Assembly: GCA_022425565.1 (NCBI GenBank)
Contig: JAKMFG010000231.1
Coordinates: forward strand, 1 to 10,128
DNA: 10,128 nt
Reading direction: 5' to 3'
Source: Alphaproteobacteria bacterium
GTDB lineage: Bacteria; Pseudomonadota; Alphaproteobacteria; Puniceispirillales; Puniceispirillaceae
The notes beneath the pieces are model-generated. The model worked only from the letters and a program-made list of their open reading frames with translations. It was not told where the DNA came from and made no database searches. The position numbers were made by a program, and so were the translations under genes. Positions 5,294 to 10,128 of the stretch are shown here, in pieces. Within the stretch, counting starts at the first letter, position 1. Each line of letters starts with the position of its first letter.

Positions 5294-6172
5294 ATGACCA
5301 TCATTTATGACAAGATAGCCGTTATCGGCGTCGGTCTGATCGGCGCCTCGATTGCCCTTGCCGCAAGGCGTGCGGGGCTCACCAGCAACATCACCGGCTG
5401 CGAGATTGATTCTGGCAAGGCAGCCGAAATCGAAAAGCTCGGGCTTGTCGATCATGTGACGACCGATGCTGTGGCCGCCGTACAGGATGCCGATCTTGTA
5501 GTCATGGCGGTGCCTGTCGGTGCTCTTGGCGACCTTGCCGCAAAGATCGTGCCAGCGATGAAACCCGGTGCCGTCCTGACCGATACCGGATCGACCAAAC
5601 GTTCCGTGCTTCGCGATGTCGATCCGCATATCTCCGGCGCCATTCACTGGCTTCCCTCGCATCCGCTTGCAGGCACGGAACATTCAGGTCCGGCTGCAGG
5701 TTTTGCCGAGCTGTTCGACGGCCGCTACTGGCTGCTGCTGCCGCGCGAGGTTCCGGAAGACGAGGTTGTCCGCTTCGAAAGCTTCGTCGCCGCCATGGGA
5801 TCGGTCAGCGAACGCATGGATGCCGACTATCACGACAAGGTGCTGGCGCTGACATCGCATCTGCCGCACCTGATTGCCTATACCATCGTCGGCACCGCGG
5901 TCGATCTGGAAGGCCAGCTGAAGAACGATGTGATCCGGTTCTCGGCTTCCGGTTTCCGTGATTTCACGCGGATCGCCGCTTCCGATCCAGTGATGTGGCG
6001 CGATGTCTTCATCAATAATGACGAAGCTGTTCTCGAGATGCTGCAGCGGTTTTCCGAAGATCTGTCCTATCTGCAGAGGGCCATCCGCTGGGGCGAGAAG
6101 GACAAGCTCGAGACGCTGTTCAGCCGCACCCGCGAAATCAGGCGCTCGATCATTGACGCCGGTCAAAGCTGA
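5294..6172 (+). CDS. tyrA: Prephenate/arogenate dehydrogenase
   Basis: TyrA oxidatively decarboxylates prephenate to 4-hydroxyphenylpyruvate (or arogenate to tyrosine) with NAD(P). The 292-residue length is normal for a single-domain TyrA without a fused mutase or ACT domain. A Rossmann domain starts at residue 7 with IGVGLIGAS (Gly12, Gly14, Gly17). TDTGSTK (96-102), HPLAGTEHSG (123-132, catalytic His123), SHLPHLIAYT (188-197) and GFRDFTRIAASDPVMW (220-235) mark the substrate site and C-terminal helical domain. It follows chorismate mutase by nine bases with only a weak ribosome site, which suggests translational coupling. No aminotransferase gene such as hisC separates the two. Its last four codons, with the stop, lie inside the first copy of a 13-bp triplicate repeat. 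Which of prephenate or arogenate is preferred cannot be told. Confidence 0.93.
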   Translation: MTIIYDKIAVIGVGLIGASIALAARRAGLTSNITGCEIDSGKAAEIEKLGLVDHVTTDAVAAVQDADLVVMAVPVGALGDLAAKIVPAMKPGAVLTDTGSTKRSVLRDVDPHISGAIHWLPSHPLAGTEHSGPAAGFAELFDGRYWLLLPREVPEDEVVRFESFVAAMGSVSERMDADYHDKVLALTSHLPHLIAYTIVGTAVDLEGQLKNDVIRFSASGFRDFTRIAASDPVMWRDVFINNDEAVLEMLQRFSEDLSYLQRAIRWGEKDKLETLFSRTREIRRSIIDAGQS

Positions 6173-6199
6173 GGGTCAAAGCTGAGGGTCAAAGCTGAG
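6161..6199. repeat. 13-bp direct repeat, three perfect copies spanning the tyrA stop
   Basis: The unit GGTCAAAGCTGAG occurs at 6161-6173, 6174-6186 and 6187-6199 without mismatch. The first copy encodes the last residues GQS and the TGA of tyrA. Because 13 is not a multiple of three, the TGAs at 6170, 6183 and 6196 fall in three different frames. The array fills most of the 62-base gap to the convergent ElyC gene. Confidence 0.92.
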
Positions 6200-6234
6200 A
6201 ATCGGGGCTTCCGGTTCCGTCTTCAGGCAATGCG

Positions 6235-6873
6235 TCAGATTCTGATGGTTTCGGCCAGATATTTCACATATTCGCGCGACAGCAGCCGGAACATCGCCCG
6301 GTCGAGCCACCAATTCTGAATCTGCAGGTCCTCTGGCATGACGGCCCACTGATAGATATCCAGATCCGGCATTTCACGGGCAAACACTACCAGTGCACGC
6401 GGCATGTGATAGCTTGCCGTCACCAACCGCACCGACCGCATGCCATGCGTGCTGGCCCATTGTTTCGTCGCAGCAGCGTTGCCGCGGGTATTATCGGCTG
6501 TGAAATCCAGCTCGACACAGCAGAACAGCGCGCCGGCCTCGCGATCATCAAGGCCCAGTTCCTGGACAAGCACCGCCCGGTTGACGCCCTCGCCGACACC
6601 GGAGATCAGCATCCGCTCCGCCTTGCCCGCGGTCAGCAACTCCAGCCCGTCATCAAGCCGCTGCTGCCCGCCGGTTACAACGACGATACCGTCGGTATAC
6701 TGAATGGCGCCAGTTGTCGTCTGTGGCAGCGTCAGCACGAAATGCTGCAATCCTGCAACAAGCGTCGCTGTCGCGAGAACGGCATAGGCCAGAAGATAGC
6801 GCAGGATACGGCGGTAATGCGTCGGCAGTGATGCCGGGCGCGGGTGCGCTGTGCCTTCGTCTGCCTGCGTCAT
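6235..6873 (-). CDS. YdcF/ElyC-family (DUF218) membrane-anchored protein
   Basis: The 212-residue product has a basic N-terminus, one membrane segment at about 26-48, and a DUF218 domain from about 60 to 205, probably periplasmic. Domain marks are GIVVVTGGQQRLDDGLELL (62-80), MLISGVGEGVNR (88-99), ADNTRGNA (126-133) and LVTASYHMPRAL (150-161). E. coli ElyC of this family is needed for normal peptidoglycan and lipid-carrier metabolism at low temperature; the biochemical reaction is not settled. In many alphaproteobacteria a YdcF gene follows ftsE-ftsX, but neither is present here. Before the ATG at 6873 the ribosome site is weak (GGCGGAT). A strong leftward -10 lies at 6915-6907. The gene converges with tyrA. 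Confidence 0.8.
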   Translation of the reverse strand: MTQADEGTAHPRPASLPTHYRRILRYLLAYAVLATATLVAGLQHFVLTLPQTTTGAIQYTDGIVVVTGGQQRLDDGLELLTAGKAERMLISGVGEGVNRAVLVQELGLDDREAGALFCCVELDFTADNTRGNAAATKQWASTHGMRSVRLVTASYHMPRALVVFAREMPDLDIYQWAVMPEDLQIQNWWLDRAMFRLLSREYVKYLAETIRI

Positions 6874-6906
6874 GGTTCATCCGCCGGTTGCCGTCGTGGA
6901 CGCATG

Positions 6907-6915
6907 ATTATAGCA
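6907..6915 (-). promoter_or_regulatory. Extended -10 promoter for the ElyC gene
   Basis: The minus strand reads TGCTATAAT (6915-6907): a perfect TATAAT with the extended TGn element. No strong -35 lies upstream, which the extended -10 could offset. Transcription would start near 6900, leaving a leader of about 27 bases before the ATG at 6873. Confidence 0.5.
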
Positions 6916-7000
6916 CAGAAGCAGGCGGCCCGAAGGCAAAAAGCCGGCACTCAGATGGCAGCCATGGTGTTTGCGGCGCAGTGGTTTCGCAGGATGGTCT

Positions 7001-7028
7001 TTGACCTGACGCCACAGCAGACTACACT
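7001..7028 (+). promoter_or_regulatory. Sigma-70-like promoter for the zinc-ribbon gene
   Basis: TTGACC (7001-7006) matches the -35 consensus at five of six bases. After 16 bases, TACACT (7023-7028) matches the -10 at four of six, including the key first, second and last bases. Transcription would start near 7035, about 45 bases ahead of the ATG at 7080. It is back to back with the ElyC promoter in the same 206-base gap. Confidence 0.45.
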
Positions 7029-7038
7029 GCCCGACGGA

Positions 7039-7068
7039 AACCACAGCAACACGAACCAGAGCAAGACG
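7039..7068. repeat. Imperfect 15-bp tandem duplication in a 5' leader
   Basis: AACCACAGCAACACG (7039-7053) is followed directly by AACCAGAGCAAGACG (7054-7068), 13 of 15 bases identical; both changes are C to G. It lies between the predicted start of transcription and the ATG at 7080. Confidence 0.6.
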
Positions 7069-7079
7069 AAACAGGGCCT

Positions 7080-7682
7080 ATGCTTCTCACCTGCCCGAAT
7101 TGCGAGACCGTGTTTCGCATCGACAGCGAACGCATCACCGATGGTGGCCAGCCGGTGCGCTGTTCGGTCTGCGCGCATGTCTGGCAGGCTGAACCACCGA
7201 TGCTGGTGCCTGAAGCCGATCCCGGTGAAATGCGAAGTGCCGTCGGTGCTGTGCTGACGCCCTTGATCATCCTCGTCGTGGTTCTCGGGATTGCCATCGG
7301 CGCGGTGACGCAGCGTGCCACGATCACGGCCTATGTGCCCGGCTTGATCGGTGTGTTCGACAGGGCGGGCCTAGCCGTGCAACCACAGACGGACAAGTTG
7401 CAGATTGTCGATCTGAAGGCCGATTACGCCGGTGATACATTGCGGCTGCGCGGCAAGCTGATGAACCGGTCTGCGGTCTATGCGCATGCACCGTCACTCG
7501 AGGTGACGATCCTGTCGGCAAGCGGTGATCCGCTTGGCAGCCACGTGATCCAGCCTGACGACAGTGTGATCCGTCCAGCAATGGCCAGTGAATTCTTCAC
7601 ACAACTTGTGCTTGGAGAAGGGCTAGAGCCGACGGTGACGGTGACAATGCGCGCCGATCCTGTCGCCGGCAGCTCATTCTGA
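7080..7682 (+). CDS. Zinc-ribbon (MJ0042-type) membrane protein with DUF3426-like domain
   Basis: The 200-residue product starts with a zinc ribbon: Cys5 and Cys8 in LTCPNCE, Cys28 and Cys31 in RCSVCAHVWQ, the usual MJ0042 pattern. A membrane segment follows at about 54-78. Residues 105-200 form a beta-rich, presumably periplasmic domain like DUF3426 (IVDLKADYAGDTLRLRGKLMNRS start). The ribbon would face the cytoplasm. Function is unknown. In several alphaproteobacteria such a gene lies beside ftsE-ftsX and a YdcF gene; here it sits divergently beside the YdcF gene alone. The ATG at 7080 is supported because the first Cys pair follows immediately; AGGG lies unusually close to it (3 bases). 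The gene ends 10 bases before the convergent lysA stop, with no terminator hairpin visible between. Confidence 0.78.
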   Translation: MLLTCPNCETVFRIDSERITDGGQPVRCSVCAHVWQAEPPMLVPEADPGEMRSAVGAVLTPLIILVVVLGIAIGAVTQRATITAYVPGLIGVFDRAGLAVQPQTDKLQIVDLKADYAGDTLRLRGKLMNRSAVYAHAPSLEVTILSASGDPLGSHVIQPDDSVIRPAMASEFFTQLVLGEGLEPTVTVTMRADPVAGSSF

Positions 7683-7692
7683 CCGGCGATTC

Positions 7693-8955
7693 CTAACCGA
7701 AGTCGGGTATGATCTCTTCGGCAAGAAGTTCGGCGACGTCGCGCCTGCGCCGCAGGATATGGACATCACCATCCAGCACCATCACCTCGCCAGCCGGCGG
7801 GCGGGTGTTATAGTTCGACGCCATGACCGCGCCATAGGCACCTGCCGACATCACGGCAAGACAGTCGCCGGCGGCAAGCGACGGCATCATCCTGTCCAGA
7901 CCCAGATAATCGCCTGTCTCGCAGACCGGACCGACGATATCAGCCGGACCCTCAATCGGACCTTCCGGACCGACAGGCTGGATGTCGTGATGGGCCTCAT
8001 ACAGGGTCGGGCGGAGCAGATCGTTCATTGCCGCATCGACGATCGCGAACCGCTTGTTATCGCCGTCCTTCACATAGATCACGCGGGTCAGCAGAACACC
8101 GTTATTGGCGACGATCGAGCGGCCTGGCTCAAAGCCGAGGCGAAAGCCGCTATCCGCGAACAGACGTGAGACAAGCTCGCCGTAAGCGGTGAAGTCAGTT
8201 GGTGTGCCATGCTGGTAATCGACGCCGATGCCGCCGCCAAGATCCAGAACAGGCACTTCCAGCCCTTCGTCACGCAACGCCGTGCCGAATGACAGCAGCG
8301 CTGAATAGGCGCGCTCGAACGGGTCGAGTTCCATGATCTGCGAGCCGATATGCACAGCGAGGCCGGCCGGGCGGATATGCGGGTCTGCCGCCATTTCGCG
8401 ATACAGCTCTGCCGCCTCGTTCTGCGAGGTGGAGACACCGAATTTTGTGGAACGCTGGCCTGTGGAGATTTTCGCATGGGTCTTTGGCGCCACATCGACA
8501 TTAACCCGAAGCGCCACCGGCGCCTGCACGCCGCGTGCCGCTGCGATCTGGCTGATGGCCTCGACTTCCTGCGGGCTTTCTGCATTGATCTGGCCGATGC
8601 CGGCATCAAGCGCCGCGCCGATCTCCTCGGCCGACTTGCCAACACCGGAGAAGACGATTTTTTCCGCCGGGATGCCGGCAGCCAGCGCACGCGCCATCTC
8701 GCCGCCTGAAACGATGTCCGCGCCGGCACCGTGCCGCGCCAGCAGGCCGATGACGCCAAGTGCCGAATTGGCCTTGAGCGCGAAATGGACAGCCCCGTCT
8801 ACCGGTGCCACGGCGGCGGCAAAGCGCCGATAATCATCGCGGATGCCATCACCGGAATAGACATAGAGTGGGCTGCCATGGCTGGCAGCGATGTCGCCAA
8901 GCGGCATGCCACCGGCGCAAAGCCGGCCCTGGTCATCACGTGCGAATGCGGACAT
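7693..8955 (-). CDS. lysA: Diaminopimelate decarboxylase
   Basis: LysA removes CO2 from meso-diaminopimelate to give L-lysine, the last step of the pathway, in the cytosol with PLP. The 420-residue length is typical. The PLP-binding Lys61 is in HFALKANS. The barrel carries HIGSQ (202-206), GGGIG (240-244) for phosphate binding, and EPGRS (276-280). The C-terminal domain adds CETGD (345-349, catalytic Cys345 for the partner subunit) and SAGAYG (370-375). A GAGGGAA ribosome site lies about eight bases before the ATG at 8955. It is last in argH-lptM-lysA, an order widespread in alphaproteobacteria. The protein ends at TAG 7695-7693, ten bases from the convergent zinc-ribbon gene. Confidence 0.96.
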   Translation of the reverse strand: MSAFARDDQGRLCAGGMPLGDIAASHGSPLYVYSGDGIRDDYRRFAAAVAPVDGAVHFALKANSALGVIGLLARHGAGADIVSGGEMARALAAGIPAEKIVFSGVGKSAEEIGAALDAGIGQINAESPQEVEAISQIAAARGVQAPVALRVNVDVAPKTHAKISTGQRSTKFGVSTSQNEAAELYREMAADPHIRPAGLAVHIGSQIMELDPFERAYSALLSFGTALRDEGLEVPVLDLGGGIGVDYQHGTPTDFTAYGELVSRLFADSGFRLGFEPGRSIVANNGVLLTRVIYVKDGDNKRFAIVDAAMNDLLRPTLYEAHHDIQPVGPEGPIEGPADIVGPVCETGDYLGLDRMMPSLAAGDCLAVMSAGAYGAVMASNYNTRPPAGEVMVLDGDVHILRRRRDVAELLAEEIIPDFG

Positions 8956-9017
8956 CTGTCATGTTCCCTCGGCATAGTGCCCGGCAAGGGCGGTCAAACA
9001 AAGCGGTGGAGTCTGGA

Positions 9018-9176
9018 TCAGGAGGTGCTGTCGCCGGATTTCGCCGGGATGTCTGCCGGGATGTCTGCCGGGATTTCCGACGGACGATAAGGTTCGCCGC
9101 GCTTGCCGCAGGCTGTCAGGCCGGTGGCGGTCAGCGCCAGCATCACCATCACCATGGCAATCTGTTTCAGCTTCAT
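9018..9176 (-). CDS. lptM: Small outer-membrane lipoprotein, LptM (YifL) family
   Basis: The 52-residue product starts with a lipoprotein signal (residues 1-22, hydrophobic MVMVMLALTATG) and lipobox LTAC with Cys23 as the lipid-bearing residue after cleavage. The following GKRGEPYRP matches the CGxKGPLxxP-type start of the LptM family. LptM of E. coli helps assemble the LptD-LptE lipopolysaccharide translocon. The tail is IPADIPADIPAK, encoded by a 12-bp repeat, then KSGDSTS. The ATG at 9176 is chosen over an upstream in-frame start because the signal peptide begins there; GGGAG lies about nine bases before it. It lies 28 bases after argH and 62 before lysA. Its position fits the family, and the short length is usual. 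Confidence 0.8.
   Translation of the reverse strand: MKLKQIAMVMVMLALTATGLTACGKRGEPYRPSEIPADIPADIPAKSGDSTS
9043..9078. repeat. 12-bp direct repeat coding the LptM tail
   Basis: The unit GCCGGGATGTCT (plus strand) occurs at 9043-9054 and 9055-9066; a third copy at 9067-9078 keeps the first eight bases (GCCGGGAT) and then diverges (TTCC). A more decayed GCCGGATTT lies just before it at about 9034-9042. The repeat is translated in the lipoprotein as a DIPADIPA run preceded by a related EIPA, close to the stop at 9018. Confidence 0.85.
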
Positions 9177-9204
9177 CTCAGTCTCTCCCTCGTCTCGATG
9201 CGGG

Positions 9205-10128
9205 TCAGGCTGCGCCGATCCCGTATTTCTGTCGCGCCTCGGCGATACGCGCCCGCACCTCGTCCGGTGCGGTGCCGCCAAAGCTCTTGCGCATGGCGAC
9301 AGCGGCCTCGCAGGACAGGATATCCATCACCGCCGCAGTGATCCGCGGTTCCACCTGCTGCATCTCCTCAAGGCTCAGCGCGTCGAGATCACAGCCCTTG
9401 CCGGCGGCGATGGCAACAATCGATCCACTGACATGATGCGCCTCGCGGAACGGCAGGCCAAGATCACGCACAAGATAGTCGGCAAGGTCGGTGGCTGTCG
9501 GAAATCCCTGTTCAAGGGCGGCACGCATATTGTCAGGTTGGGCGGTCATATCGGCGACCATGCCGGTGGTGGCGGCAAGCGCGATGCCAAGCGCATCGGC
9601 GGCGTCGAACACGCCCTCCTTGTCTTCCTGCATATCCTTGCCATAGGCAAGCGGAAGACCTTTAAGCACAATCAGCAACCCGTTCAGCGCGCCGATGATC
9701 CGGCCCGGCTTGGCGCGTACCAGCTCGGCGGCATCGGGGTTGCGCTTTTGCGGCATGATCGAGGATCCGGTGGTGAAAGCATCGGACAGGGCGATAAAGC
9801 CAAACCTGTCGGAACACCAGATCACCATTTCCTCGGCAAGACGGGACATGTGAACCGCACAGATGGCGGCCGAAGACAGGAATTCCAGTGCAAAATCCCG
9901 ATCCGAGACGGCATCCATCGCGTTCGCCATCGGCCGGTCGAAGCCGAGAAGCTCTGCCGTCATCTGGCGGTCGGTCGGAAAGCCGGTGCCGGCAAGCGCG
10001 GCGGCGCCAAGCGGCGATTCATTAAGACGTGCGCGCGCATCGGCAAAACGGCCACGGTCGCGTCCGAACATCTCGACATAGGCCATCAGATGAAAGCCGA
10101 AGGTCACGGGCTGTGCTGTCTGCAGATG
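9205..10128 (-). CDS. argH: Argininosuccinate lyase, C-terminal two-thirds (cut by right edge)
   Basis: ArgH splits argininosuccinate into arginine and fumarate, the last step of arginine synthesis, as a cytosolic tetramer. The frame is open to the right edge: HLQTAQP at 10128-10108 aligns with HLQRAQP of E. coli ArgH at about residue 160, so roughly the first 155-160 residues are outside. About 307 residues are visible. [19 protein letters not shown]-like [10 protein letters not shown], the fumarase/lyase signature [12 protein letters not shown] (9768-9733, with the catalytic Ser loop), and [18 protein letters not shown] are all intact. The PFREAHH segment is also present. GTG at 10107 is an internal Val, not the start. 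It is first in the argH-lptM-lysA series. Confidence 0.95.
   Translation of the reverse strand, partial: HLQTAQPVTFGFHLMAYVEMFGRDRGRFADARARLNESPLGAAALAGTGFPTDRQMTAELLGFDRPMANAMDAVSDRDFALEFLSSAAICAVHMSRLAEEMVIWCSDRFGFIALSDAFTTGSSIMPQKRNPDAAELVRAKPGRIIGALNGLLIVLKGLPLAYGKDMQEDKEGVFDAADALGIALAATTGMVADMTAQPDNMRAALEQGFPTATDLADYLVRDLGLPFREAHHVSGSIVAIAAGKGCDLDALSLEEMQQVEPRITAAVMDILSCEAAVAMRKSFGGTAPDEVRARIAEARQKYGIGAA

Noticed and set aside
4565..5683. 372-residue minus-strand ORF opposite chorismate mutase and tyrA
   Set aside because: Spans parts of two clear genes and the gap between them; composition looks like antisense of conserved enzymes, with no motif.
6200..6234. Terminator between tyrA and the ElyC gene
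   Set aside because: Only a broken stem (GAAtCGG with CCGtcTTC) can be drawn, without a T-run on either strand.
7693..8955. Several plus-strand ORFs opposite lysA
   Set aside because: LysA motifs (ALKANS, GGGIG, EPGR, CETGD) fix the minus frame; the others are shadows.

Overview
The window reads as high-GC chromosomal DNA of an alphaproteobacterium. The marks are the argH-lptM-lysA gene order, a zinc-ribbon/DUF3426 protein beside a YdcF/ElyC-family protein, and a stand-alone AroQ chorismate mutase directly ahead of tyrA. A Rhodospirillales- or SAR116-like host would fit, but that is a guess from gene content. I see no transposase, integrase, phage gene, CRISPR array, tRNA or rRNA. This is a housekeeping region (amino acids, folate, envelope), not a genomic island.

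Layout. 1-222: no convincing gene, but a leftward promoter-like site followed by three potential RNA hairpins, the first with a T-rich tail. 262-1482 (-): enolase-superfamily sugar-acid dehydratase. 1682-2182 (+): membrane-anchored DM13-domain protein. 2242-3192 (+) and 3219-3572 (+): a HAD-IIA protein and dihydroneopterin aldolase (folB), 26 bases apart. 3641-4408 (+): a SAM-methyltransferase-like protein with a TTG start. 4619-5284 and 5294-6172 (+): chorismate mutase and prephenate dehydrogenase, 9 bases apart, forming the tyrosine branch. 6235-6873 (-): YdcF/ElyC-type envelope protein, convergent with tyrA. 7080-7682 (+): zinc-ribbon membrane protein, divergent from ElyC and convergent with lysA. 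7693-8955, 9018-9176 and 9205-10128 (all -): lysA, lptM and argH, with argH cut by the right edge; argH is first and lysA last in this probable operon.

The least expected signal is a set of short direct repeats. Four unrelated 12-13 bp units, each present about three times in tandem, sit exactly at the 3' ends of four genes: the dehydratase (223-258), the methyltransferase (4413-4460), tyrA (6161-6199) and lptM (9043-9078). One is translated (a DIPA-type tail in the lipoprotein). One carries the tyrA stop codon, so that TGA recurs in all three frames. Two lie 3-4 bases past a TGA, in phase with the upstream gene and free of stops until just after the array. The methyltransferase array also makes four evenly spaced GGGG runs, a possible G-quadruplex in the transcript. 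I found no comparable array inside a gene body or ahead of a gene. The theme may reflect recent slippage tolerated at gene ends or a 3'-end signal; the window alone cannot decide.
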